Source: Myrica gale (Eukaryota; Streptophyta; Magnoliopsida; Fagales; Myricaceae). Taken from it: 64,000 bases of DNA. The stretch lies in the NCBI GenBank assembly GCA_963930655.1, contig OZ005617.1, positions 14,111,568 through 14,175,567 of the forward strand, given 5' to 3'. A program made the translations under genes and the position numbers. Shown piece after piece: positions 13,652 through 25,431 of this stretch. The notes under the pieces are model-generated. The model saw nothing but the letters and a program-made list of their open reading frames with translations. It had not been told where the DNA came from and searched no databases. Position 1 is the stretch's first letter. Each line of letters opens with the position of its first letter.

Positions 13652-13779
13652 TTATAGCTTGATTTTTTTTAATGACTCTTAGACGCAAAATAACTCAATT
13701 TAGACTTCATTTAAGACAGAATAAGCCACCACTCTCTCTCAATTGTCTCTATAATTCGGATGACCAAATTAGAGGGAAA

Positions 13780-14115
13780 TTCGATCCACCTTTGGACAAA
13801 GGATGATCGTGGTTTGTACACTCACTCACAGATCACATTCTCTTTTTTAACTCACGTGAAACTGGCTTAAAAAAAATAAAAACTCACGTGATAAGTAAAT
13901 GGTTCCATTTCATGAGATGAGGACTAGAGATCCCATTTGAGGTAGACCCCACATCAGACTCTAGACCTCCTATCGAGTCCCTGTCCACAAAATGCATTTC
14001 TCAATCTTATCATAGCAGGCAGACAGGTTTCTAGAAGTGGTGCCCTCTAGAATATTTGAGAGTCCGTACCACCAACTCAAACTCTAGAATATTTGCCATG
14101 TTTTTTTTTTTTTTT
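13780..14115 (+). repeat. Right copy of direct repeat flanking the CYP72A gene
   Basis: Homologous and co-linear with 190-745. The order of blocks is kept: 'ctcacgtgaaac', 'catgagatga', 'gagatcccattt', 'tagacctcctat', 'tatcatagcaggcagacagg', 'ccaccaactcaa'. It has only one copy of the unit that is tandemly doubled in the left repeat. Confidence 0.7.
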
Positions 14116-16762
14116 ATCTTAGCTATTTGCCATGTTCGGCCTATTGCAAATTCGTAGCTGAGCTTGAGTTTGGCAGGTTCAACTTATGGGTAGTTCAGAA
14201 TAGGGTTTTTCTTTTATGGGCCATAGTCCGATGTAGGTCGGTCCAACATTTTTTGCATAGATGCACAAACTCGGAAATTGATATATAACCTATTAAGTGT
14301 GAAGCATAAATTTCAGCTAAACAACATTGAAGGAAAAATAAATGAAGTGTTACAACATTAGATTTCAATAATTTATGTTTGAGACATCCCTGTTAGGCAC
14401 TGGTGCTGTTCCAATAACGCTAGTGAAATTAGTTGTCTGGATTTTGGGTGTGGGGTTTGGGATGTAATAGACGTTGGATTTGCTGATGTTGCTATAAACC
14501 TTGATTATTATACTTCGTCTTTTCAAACTATGATCTCCAACTATTATCTCATCTGCAACTTGTCCGGTACATTACCAACTTTTGACAAATTATTCCTGAG
14601 ATTAAAATCCAACTATTAAATTTATGTCACATGTCATTTTCTTAATTCATTAAATGCTAAAAAAATAAAAAAAAATAAAAACACTTGGGTCAAATATGTA
14701 AAAGACTAAAAAAATAGTTCAATATAAATGTTGGGAACAGTTTTAAATGCTAAAAATGCCACTATTAAAGGCCGGTTACTGCATTTAACAATGGTGGTAG
14801 CAATAGCCATATTTAAAAACTGGCTCATCCCGTGGCGATGACAGTTATTGCCAGAATCGGCACCTCTACCGAGTTTGAACAACATTATATGTAATTAGTT
14901 TGGTTTAGCTTGGTTTTTATTTTTTGTTGTTTTGTTTTGGTGTCTATTTGTTTTTGGTTGTTTTCATGGTGTGTAGTTTTGTTTCAGTTTGAAATACCTT
15001 TTATTCTGTTCTTTAAAACAAACGTAATTTTGAGAATAAATTAACTCAATTGCGGAATCAAGTACCATCTTGGAAGTCGAATTTTTGAACATATCCTCTT
15101 TTTATTCATTTGGTAAACGAAAAGCAAAGATCAAAACGTGAATATTCTTCCTTCCAATAACAAGAGAGGAGGCAAATTACAGAGGCTAAGCATCTCTACT
15201 TTAAGATTTGTACATAGTTAATATTAATAGTACAAACTAATTGTTGCATCTTTTCAAATAACTTTGACTACCAACATAAAGCACCATTATTACCCAAAAA
15301 CATATAGCGTCATTATCATTGTCCATTTACCACAATTCAGTTTGATTGACCTACCAATTAAATATCTGTCATGTGAAAAACTCATTTTTTGTCGTGGTGT
15401 TTTTTTAAATCAACTCCCTCATTATTTATAATACCAAATTAATTTAATTTTAGTTCTTAATTTTCAAAATTTTAAATCTAAGACATTTTTTACATTAAAA
15501 AAAATTCTACCATAGTTAGCCCCTTCATATTCATTCTTATCTGCCATTGGATTGCCCTTGTGGGAGCAACCTTCTCCCTATAAACTAGCCTCTTACATGA
15601 TGACTAGCCAGGCCTGCTTAACATGGCCAGACCCGCTGGTAAGTGCAATTTGTTTTTTCTTGCCAGTTTTCTGAGAACGAGAAGCCAAACAGTTATGGAT
15701 ACTCTGCTTGCTCTGGAAAATGAAAGGTGTATAATATGAGGCAGCTGACGTCTTTTGCCAAAATGCAGCAAACACACCAGACAGCCATTTAGTTTTAAAC
15801 AACAACCTCAAAATTAATGTTGATTTCATGTCAGGTATGATGTGTAACACAGATTGCACTCATGACTCAGCCATAAGGTTCAGAACCAGTGATCAGCCAC
15901 ATGGCTTCCATCCTATGACAAGAACCACATCATACATACCTAAAAGCTTACAGAGCTTTCGTGACAACTGAGAAATTTTAAAGGCGAGAAGCCGTAGGGG
16001 TTATTATAACACCAACTTCAGCACCAAAGCAAATGGTTAACACCAAGATGGAGGAAAGAAGTCAGACCCAAAAACCCTCAAATAGATGGGAACGATGTAC
16101 GAAGTTAAAATTGCAGTAATTTCGGGCAGTTTTCCTGAATGTTTAACATGAAAGAGAACATGCAAAAACCTTGAGGCTGCCCCATAACAATTATTCACAT
16201 ATTGGCCGGGTGAAATTGAGCTTTCGCAATTATTTGTTCAATTTCTCGAAGCGAGAACCCATTTGGAACGGCCATGAACAAGAAAAATAAACTTAAAAAT
16301 GAAATCAGAACATAGAACTGTGCAAGACCTTTCTTAAGGGTTGCAAGAGATGTATCTAATTGCAGAGAAAGAGAGGTATTGGATTTTCTATATGCCGGCA
16401 ACGGAACACGAGCGCCATTTTACCGTACAGGAGCCGCCCGGTTCTCTCAAAAGGCAGTTGACATGCTAGGGTTGGATTCCTTTCGTACTTATAGCGATTT
16501 TGTGAACCAAATTGTCCATCTTGCCCTTACCTATTGCTACCGAACCGATTGCTGGCCCGTGGCCAAGTCTGGAGGTGAGCCCGAGAAGTGATTTGGGGAT
16601 GTTTTAATTTAATACTAAACTCGAAAAAAATAAAAATGTTTTAAACCTACAAACTGCTAGTTCATTTATCGCTTTAAACTATTAAATTTGAGAAATTAAA
16701 AATATTTTTTTACTTAGTTAATTAGAAAGAAAGAGTAAAGAATCTACACATCATAAAAGTTA
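14116..16762. other. Intergenic DNA, weak open frames only
   Basis: Mostly AT-rich. Between 15,540 and 16,600 base composition is more balanced and short open frames occur on both strands (for example 16,195-16,401 minus and 16,379-16,591 plus, which overlap end to end). None resembles a family I know and there is no exon-like splice context. A decayed or untranslated exon is possible but not shown. Confidence 0.4.
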
Positions 16763-17363
16763 GGGTTAATGATCATTTTGGTCCCTGAAATTTACATAAT
16801 TTTCAAAAAGATATCTAGGTTTTAAATTTGCTCAAATCAGTCTCTGGGTTATTATTGTTTGTCGATTTAATCATTTCGCTCAATTTCGTCATTTACATGC
16901 ACAGTCAGCTAACGGCGGACACGTTGCTCTCAATAAGATCCAGCCATTTGTACCACTTAAAAAAAACTCAAAAAGGAACAGCCACGATGGCATCTGCGTT
17001 GTTTTTTTTTTTAAAAAAAAAAAACTGAATGGGGGAGGGGAGTCGGGAGCCACCCCGCTGCAAGGGGAGGGTCCCCCTTTGCGGGGTGGCTCAAGGCCAC
17101 CCACCCTGGCGACGAGGAGCCCACATCTGGGCTCCCGTTCGTAACAGTGGCGACTACAAGCCAACGTTCAAGTCACTTTTAGTCTTTTTTTAAAAAAAAA
17201 CGCAAATGCCACCGTGGCTGTTCCTTTTTGAGTTTTTTTTTTCAAAGTAGTACACGTGGCGGGATCTTATTGGGAGTGACGTGTCCCGCCGTTAGTTAAT
17301 TGTGCATGTAAAGGACCATTTTAAAAAAAATATAAACTTAAGGACTAAAATAATCATTAACCC
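16763..17363. mobile_element. MULE-type foldback element with 9-bp target duplication
   Basis: The ends are inverted: 'gggttaatgatcattttggt' on the left and its near complement 'actaaaataatcattaaccc' on the right. The arms run about 250 bp each and contain 'acagccacgatggcatctgc' and its inverted partner. The centre holds a GC-rich palindrome ('gccaccccgc' / 'gcggggtggc'). The flanking 9-mers are taaaagtta (16,754-16,762) and taaaagttg (17,364-17,372), an 8/9 match as expected of a Mutator-like target duplication. There is no transposase. Confidence 0.8.
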
Positions 17364-17372
17364 TAAAAGTTG

Positions 17373-19212
17373 AGACATTGGAAACCTAAATCATCTCTAA
17401 CACCATCTCTAAAACCACCGAACTCTTAAGATATTATAGACCTTACAAAATATCATTAAACTATCAAAATTGAGACATCGGAAGCCTAAACGACAGTTAA
17501 TAAACTATTTTTTTATTAACTTCAATATTTTTTTATAAATTCTACAACTTTTTACAAATTTCAATATCTTTTTACAAATTTCAACAACATTTTCATCAAT
17601 CCTAATTGAATCTACACGTTCTTCAATAAAAAATATGCCCATCCAATTGGCTGACAAATATATGAAGGTAAGTATTTGATAAATGCCAAAATGAAGGGAA
17701 ATTGGATTCAAAAATTGCAAAAAAAAAATTGGGAACTTTTCTGTAAAGAAAAAGAAATATTACAGTTGAGTTCTTTGAAATATTCTGATTCATACATCCT
17801 TCTAAAAACTCGTTGCAACGAACCAAATAGATATCGGAGAAGATGACATTTGCTATTACCATAACAGGTGTTGGAATCTATGACCAAAAAAAATAGAACT
17901 TTCAATTTTTAGTTAAATTAGTTTATTTGCTTGTAAACTTATTATTTAAAATAAAAAAAAATCAATGAAATTTTTTCAATAAAAAAAATTATTTTCAGTA
18001 TTTGATTATTCCTTTTTAAAAAAATTAACGTTTTAACGCTTAATAATTTAAGTATTTACATAAAAAGCCTTAATTACCATGTACAGGTACTTGTGGTTTA
18101 CACTTTTGACATTTTAGTCCTTGAGTATCGATTTCAAACATCTGAGGTAATTTTTTATGACAAATCGATCCTCGTGCAATTGTCGTTAGCCAACGGATGA
18201 AATGGTGCTCATGTGGATTTTAAATGACATCTTAACTTTAATTGTAGGCTGCCAGGTGGCATGAGAATTTTTGCATAAAAATTGGTCATCTCAATTCAAT
18301 TGCTGCAAATTCAATTTTTATTTTTAATAATTTTGTCTTGGAAGAGCATTTTCGGTCATTTTGCATATAATTTAAAGGCCAAATAAAAAAAGACAAAATT
18401 TGTTTGTTTTTTAAACATATGGAGCGGAAATGAAATAAAGTATTTTGGAACTTGAGAAATGCTTACTGATTTTTACCCATAGATATGAGGCTTATTATAA
18501 TGTTCCCAAAAAATTTTAAAAAAGGTACAAAGTATCTAATTAATAATTTGTGAGCATAATGTGATAAAAATAATAGATTATAGTACAAAATATCAAGACC
18601 CTATAGTTGAAGGATGCAAAGTATATTTATCGCCACAATATATGTAAAAACCCGGTGGATCAGATCATTTACAAATATTCACCACGCGTTTTTGCTACCG
18701 AGAAAGTGAACGGTCAGCTCAAAGAGACATGATGGGTCGTGAGACGATTAGATCGAGTTTTGCGTTTGTCTATCTAAAATTTTGACATAATAAAATAATT
18801 ACAACATACTATATCTCACCATTAAATCATTCATTTCCACTATAAAAAATATAAAAACAATTCATTCAAATAATCTATTTCTTTACTTTTTCATCAATTC
18901 CAATATTCAAAATTTTAACTTACAAACATACCAGAGTCAACAAAGTCGAGGAAGGAGGCGAGATACAACCATTCGTCTCTCTTCCAATAAATCAAAAAGA
19001 ATTACTGAATGAATACGAGCTGTGGCAAATACCCGATGCGATTCTAATGCATGTTCATGCTAACAGAAGAGCGGATCCAACACCAACACGACTTCTTTCT
19101 CAGGAAGTGCATAAATGAATTCCCAAAATAGCCAATAGGCAATTCCATTTCCTTATGAACTACACTAGCAAGTTCTTCCTTTCATATGGCAAACAAGGTG
19201 AATTTAATGAAA
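17373..19212. other. AT-rich intergenic stretch
   Basis: No gene recognised. The part from 18,090 to 18,370 has phrases common in MULE-type elements ('cattttagtccttgag', 'ggtcattttgcatat') but no clear inverted partner, so it is at best half an element. Confidence 0.4.
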
Positions 19213-22200
19213 TCATGCCGGCTGTACCTTCATTTTAGGATCCTCGTCACTCTCATTCCAATGATCCAAAGCTATCGGGTGGCCATACCTGATGAATAGA
19301 AAAAACACAAAAAGATTTCCAAATCGTCAACTATAATAAAAGAAACGCTAAATCAGTATAAACAAGAATATGACGGACAAAAAAAGTCAATACAGATTGG
19401 TTATTACTTACATGCAGCTCAACATTCATAAAGAAGATGAGGATAAATTCAGTCTACCAGATACCTCACCAAGACCTCAAAAACCACATTCCTTCAAGTT
19501 GTTTATATCTACAATACTTATACTATGACTTCTAGAACAAAAAGAAACCCATTTAAGCACAAATGTAGTAAAAATGCTTCTGCTTGTAAGTATCACTACA
19601 TGCTCTTTTCATGCACTGATGTTTTTTAGGAGAAGTAATAGAGGACTAAATCACTACAAGGGTAGCAACAATAGGAAAAGCCCAAAAGACTCAACACAAC
19701 TAATCATCTTAGACTTAAAACAGTTCCAGGTTGCCATGTTGCCATTAATCCTAACAAGGTACAACCATAACATTCAGCTACCTTTATCACCGTTAGGAAG
19801 TACTTTTGAAATTGAAATCACAATGGGAAACACTACTTATCAAACACTAAAATATCATCAAATTCCAAAAGTAAGCAGAGGTAAAAACACCTACCGTTTT
19901 CCTTGAAGAAGACCATAAGGAATAGACCCAAAATGACGTGAATCGCTTGAGGCAAACATGTTATCACCCTGAATCCAAACATGGCCCTTTGGCACCTATT
20001 CATTCAAACCCATAGAAAGAAAGCAGCAAAATTATCTGTTGCAGAATCAGTGACAAACAACTTAAAACTTGAAAAAACATAATAACTCAGAAACAGTAAG
20101 AATAAAGGAAAAAGAAACCGATAGAATTATGCAGCCATGATGGAAAGATAAGTTGCTCCCTTTGGAGAAATTCTCAGTTTTGGAGCTCAAAAGCTTTTCG
20201 TGGGCTGGGTCATCATACAATAGATTTGAGATGAGATCCATTCCCTTATGAAGCTTATTAAATCCATAAGATGGAAACAAAATTTTTAATTTGATTCAAT
20301 TAGACTTTTGAGTTATAGGAACTTTCATGTATGACAGCAGATATGAGATTTTATACAATTTCAGTGCATGATTATAGTTTTGTAATGAGTTTCTTAAATA
20401 TGTTTAATCTAAACAACTCTAGAAGTTTTCTGGTGGTATGGAAGTCTATTATTGGGTTCTACCAAGAATGTTTTAGTAGTTAAATTAAGAGTCCTAGCTC
20501 TAGTAGGTTAAGTGAGGGTCAATTGTTTAGACAAGGTTGCTTTATGATGTATTCAAGAAATTCAAGGTATGATTAATGAGATACGGAGCATACCACGGAA
20601 GTGGTAGCCCAAATGGTAATGCGGTCACCTTGTATTGAAGGTGAGGATGAAGATCCTTAGATCGAAACCCCCAGATGCATTTATTAGTTGCACTTTCATG
20701 GGGCTATACTGAGGTCTCCTCTTCTTGGATGAGGTAGTTTTGGCTCGATTCAATACTTGCAGCGGATGAGAGCCCCTATGGTCACGCCCAGGGGGGTTGG
20801 CTATGCTAGTCGCCCCCCCCCCCCCACACACCATACTTTTGCTTTTTTTTTAAAAAAAAAGTGAGATACAGAGCGTTGAGTACTGAGGCACAATAGACGC
20901 AATGTTTCCTTTCTCTCACTGGTGCATTGTTACAAATCAGGTTAGACAGAAGAGATGCTTCCTATCATTCAAGATTCTCTATCTACTCCCTTCTTTACAA
21001 CCCAAAACATACTTATATACAAGCCCTACAACCACAAGCTTTTAGCCACCATATAGCCTATAGATCAGCCTATAAATCCCAGACACAACTTCCTACACTA
21101 ATTCCTGTAGCCTAGATTATGCATTCACACCCCTTTTCACCTTGTAAAACCTCTCTTCCTGAACCTAATTAACCCAAAACCCTTTCTCACCATAACGAAT
21201 TCTAAGAACCTCATTCTTTTTTCTCCATTTTAGTGCTCATCATAAGCATAACCAGACAGGTTGTCCATAATCTTGCCAACGTCACTCTTTCTCTTTAATG
21301 GTGCATTGTTACTGATTAGGATAGACAGAAGAGATGGCTCCTATCATTCAAAATTCTCTCTCTACTGCCTTCTTTACAACCCAAAACACTCTTATACACA
21401 AACACTAAAACCACAAGCTTTTAGCCACCATATAGCCTATTAGACCAGCCTATAAATCGCAGACACAACTTCCTACAGTAAATTCCTGTACCCTAGATTA
21501 TGCATTTAGACTCTTTTTCACCTTGTAAACCCTCTCTTCCTGAACCGAAGTTTTAATCGAACCCTAAAGCCTTCCTCTCACCATAACAAACTCTGAGAAC
21601 ATCATTCTTTTTTTTTTTTCCATTTTAGAGCTCATCACAAGCATGACTAGACAGGTTGTCCATAATCTTTCCAACGTCCAAAAGAGTAGTCCAAACATAA
21701 CATTAATATTTAAGTTTAAAAAGATGTAATATAAGAAAAGTGCACACAGAGGATTGGATTTGTCGTTTATTCACATTTGTAATGAACAGTACCAGTGGAA
21801 TAGTAAAGGTATAACTGGAGGATTAAACCTTGAGCCCCTCATTCAGATGAGATATGGTTATGATCAATATCGCATGGACCCATTATGTGTTGCAGGTGCA
21901 GGTAGTATACCTAGGCGTCAGATTCATCCAGTCACCATAGGAAACAAGGGAAACACTTCAAAATTTGAAGTTTTCAAGTTCTCTTTGACTCTAACCAAAG
22001 GTACCATGAAGTATCCACGTAATGTAACATGTTAAACATGGGCACACACCCTGTTTGTTCTATTCCCATGATAGATACATGGGTTAAGAACATACTTCTG
22101 TGAATATGTACCCTTTGTGAAGTCAGAGAAACATCACAAATGGGCAGTCCCATCTGTATAATAATAACTATGACTTGTTATAGATCACTTAGTTAATGCG

Positions 22201-23722
22201 GAAGGCTGTAATTATTTTGGCAGTATAAAGCTGCACCATGGAGAATTTAGACATATATATGATATTGCATAATTCCAAAAATATGCGGGCAATAGACCTT
22301 CAAGTTGGGACTTACTTAATTCTAAATGTTGAACCATTTCTCTTGAAAAAAGAGCAAAGATGATTGTTGGGCAGTCAGGATAAGAGAAAAAATATTCCCA
22401 CCGCTGATGCTACAATCTTCCTTAAGTTAGGTAAGGGACAAGAATGCTTCGACACCCAACAGAATCAAAATCTAAGTGGGGGAAAAGTCATCTGCTCTCT
22501 GGTCTCTTTAAGAATAACAACAACAAAAGATTTGCCTCTTCAGCTTAGTCAAAAAACTTGCTAGGCTAATCTGAGTACACGAAACCGCTTTCATCATAAA
22601 CAACAAGAACACATGCCTGAAACCAAGCTCATAGGCTTGCAATTTCAGGGATAATGAACCTACGTCACAAGAAATTGCAAATACTCTCAGCTTAATCAAT
22701 TATCCCAACTAATAGCTGGGAGGAAGAATTTGAATTCGAACATATAGTCATACCATGAGAGACCCAACTTCCACTGAAAGCTGGCAATAGCTAGTTCTGA
22801 AACCAAAAAAAAAAAACTAACAATTGTTTGCAAATGATGGCAAGCTGCATTTGGCTTTCTTACACTAGATGAAAACGTGAGTAAAACGTTTCGATTCCTA
22901 ATCTCCTGATACACTGAGAGAGCGTTTTATGTTGAGGGTGCTTGGGGGGCAAACTTGAGGGACATTTGGAAATGACAGCAAGATTTACTGGATCTCCAAC
23001 GTATTCGTAAATACGTTGGGGGATAGAGTTTTGATCTTCACCCACTTTTTGGTCCAAGAGAGAGGTTTGTATTTAAGAGTGATCAACTTGGATATAACAA
23101 ACAATCACGTAGAATATCAAGCACAAAAAAAACTTCTTGCCGAAGGATCCACACCAAATTCAAGAACACACATCGTAGCATCTAAGACGAAGGAAAGTTG
23201 ACTATAGAAGAGTAATCGTGATTGATAATTTGATCCTTACCACAACAGTTTGACACCTGTCATTGTGAACGGGGTCCGCAAAGAAGGAGACAATGTCGCC
23301 TTCCATGCCCACAATACGCTTAGTCAGAATCCTTCTGGGGTCCAAGGGAGAGCGAACCAGCACCAAGTCCCCGACGACAACCTTCCCAAGTCTGTGCGAA
23401 ATGTGCTCGGCCAATAGCACGTCGCTGGTAAGATTCAAAGTCAGGAGCATATTAGGCCCGTACACCTGCAACCACACGATACCTGCGATCTCTAATAACA
23501 TTAAAATAAAACAAAAAAAAGAGTAAAAAGAGTAAAAAAACAAAAAAACTGACAGGAATGGGAAAGGAAGAGGAGAAAGATAGGGTGACAGACGAGGGTA
23601 GGGGAGCAGAGGTAGGTGTTGGTGACATGAAGCAAGCAAAGGAACTTGGCTATGATGGCGGTGCGTTCTAGTGCCTCCTTCGCTAAGCTTCTCCATTGCC
23701 CCATGTATCTCAGTAGCCCCAT
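19213..23722 (-). CDS. IMP1-like mitochondrial inner membrane peptidase, catalytic Ser replaced
   Basis: S26-family signal peptidase; IMP1 homologues cleave sorting signals on the outer face of the mitochondrial inner membrane. Exons fit as 23,722-23,594, 23,465-23,241, 19,995-19,895 and 19,288-19,213. The first encodes the N-terminal hydrophobic anchor ('AKFLCLLHVTNTYLCS'). The second carries the catalytic region but reads GPNMLLTLN where active homologues have GPSMLPTLN, so the nucleophilic Ser is Asn. The general-base Lys segment (ILTKRIVGMEGD) is kept. The third holds GHVWIQGDNMFASSDSR. Exon 1 uses a weak GTCTGT donor. With canonical splicing the last exon reads RYGHPIALDHWNES; the family-like tail VWPPDSFGSL lies there in another frame. 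Both oddities suggest a decaying or non-catalytic copy. The 3.2-kb second intron holds a SINE and a tandem duplication. Confidence 0.7.
20596..20850 (+). mobile_element. tRNA-derived SINE
   Basis: Starts with a tRNA-like head: A-box-like 'tagcccaaatggtaatgcgg', then B-box-like 'agatcgaaacccc' about 45 bp later. An unrelated body and a T-rich tail follow. The cloverleaf is not complete, so this is not a functional tRNA. It lies in the long intron of the peptidase gene, antisense to it. Confidence 0.6.
20905..21680 (+). repeat. Tandem direct duplication, two units of about 380 bp
   Basis: Unit 1 (about 20,905-21,280) and unit 2 (about 21,285-21,680) are co-linear with only scattered differences. 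Shared blocks include 'ggtgcattgtta', 'cacaagcttttagccaccat', 'cagacacaacttccta' and 'gacaggttgtccataatctt'. It lies in the peptidase intron and has no coding potential. Confidence 0.75.
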
Positions 23723-23905
23723 CTTTCTCTGGAGAGCTTTGGATTTCTTGCAGATCGAGCAAAAATCGAAATCTATTATCTAGACCCAACGACAGCCCAA
23801 CACTGTCCTATTCGTGACTGAGGGTTTTTGTAGAATTGTTTTTTGTTTGGGTAACCGTCCTGGGTGTATAAAACATAAATTTTTTGGAATTAGTGTAATT
23901 TTTTT

Positions 23906-25430
23906 GGGTTAATTACAAAAACCCCTCAAACATTTCATTTATCCCAATATCTCCTAAAATATAACTCGTGGCAGCCCGGCTCCACGAACATACAAAAACG
24001 TCACAGTTTCATTTTTTATTCGTTTTTTAACGAAATCTTTAACGCTTTCCGTTACACGTGAGATCGTTCATATCAAAAAACCAAAATGCCCCAATTAAAA
24101 AGAACGTTGAAATTGAAATGAAGTGGACAACCCCGAAAACGTTGAAGGAAATACTCACCTTTCTCACCTAAAACTGAAGAACCATTTTCTTCCTCAAATC
24201 AACGGTTTTCGAACTTGAATCAAACACGTATGTGTGCATCGAAGAAGCGTTGTAGGTAAGTCACCTAATGTCGAATGTTTATGTTGTTTATTTTCGGCCA
24301 AACTGACTGATTTAGGGTTTAGTGGGTTCTATGTTGCTTGCGAATGAGTAGTGGGTAGGGTCAATGATGGGAGAAAATGATGTTTGCAACTTGTTCCCTG
24401 CATTTGTTGAAAATGTAGGGTTAGTGTGTTGTATTTTTTGAAGTGTCGGTCAGGTCATTGTCGGTAGGGTCAGTTTGCATTTGTACTTTTGTTCTATCCT
24501 CGAGTTATCCCCTGTTGTTTGGAAAATATAGCACTATTGGGTAAAACGTTGATTGTTAAAATGCCGAATGTTTATGTTGTTTATTTAGCTTAGTGGTCCC
24601 CTCCCTCCATTATTATGTGCTTCCCAATAAGTGTGCAGTTGTTTGTCTGTTTGTTAATTTTTAAAGCACCTGCCTTTTTGCACTTGCCATTTGTTGTAAG
24701 TCTTGGCCTTTATATAATTGTTGTTCTTTTAATTGATGTACTTTTAATTGCTTTAAATTAATAATTGTACTTTGGTATTAACATTTTAGGATGTATGATT
24801 GAAACGTGCAATACCTGCAATTGTTTATTAAGTTATTTTCCTGTTTTGATTCAGATACTGTTTTTGGATTCACCAAAAGAAAGTGATCCCCTTTAAGTAC
24901 TTTTATTACCACTTCCAAAAAGCAAATAAAAGTACCTTTTGCCTATATCTTTTGCGTGGGGTTATGTGACTTTTTATATGCTTATAACTTAGTCACTGTG
25001 TAGGGTTATGTGAATTTTATATGTTTATATCTTCTGCTCTTTGCATGCTTTTTCTTCTTCCCTAAAACAGTGACTGAGTTCAATAGATAGAAGTCAATTA
25101 GTCTTTATGTTTGCATCTCATTATCTCTCATTTGCGTCTCTGTACGAGAACTACCATTGTGTGAAGTTGAAGATGCTAAAAATGCAAGATAAAAGTTGAA
25201 CTCATGACAAAGAATATAGCTTAATGAGATAAAACTGCACCTAACCAAAAATTAAAAATCTTCTAAATGTGGTGAGTTTCAAGATGAAATATGTAGATGC
25301 AAATCGAAATTTCAGATAACTTAATGGTAGGGTTTTCAAATTTTAAGTAATATTTTAAAAAGTAAACTTAATGGTCTTCTTTACTGTTTGAAAAGTTGTA
25401 AAATGATTTATTAGGTTTTAATGTCAATTA
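23906..25430 (+). mobile_element. Probable left part of a MULE, interrupted by a Copia fossil
   Basis: Begins with 'gggttaattacaaaaacccc', a MULE-style terminus with phrases of the kind seen in the other MULEs here. About 5.9 kb further right (29,770-29,990), beyond the Copia fossil, the plus strand encodes the N-terminal region of a MULE protein. The simplest reading is one MULE split by the retroelement. No right terminus was found. The part from 24,250 to 25,430 has no recognisable coding sequence and would be leader or intron. Confidence 0.4.
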
Positions 25431-25431
25431 T

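Noticed and set aside
16195-16591. Overlapping open frames on opposite strands
   Set aside because: No recognisable homology, no splice partners and no conserved motif.
20596-20670. Possible tRNA gene
   Set aside because: A and B boxes are present but no complete cloverleaf or acceptor pairing; the body and tail fit a SINE.
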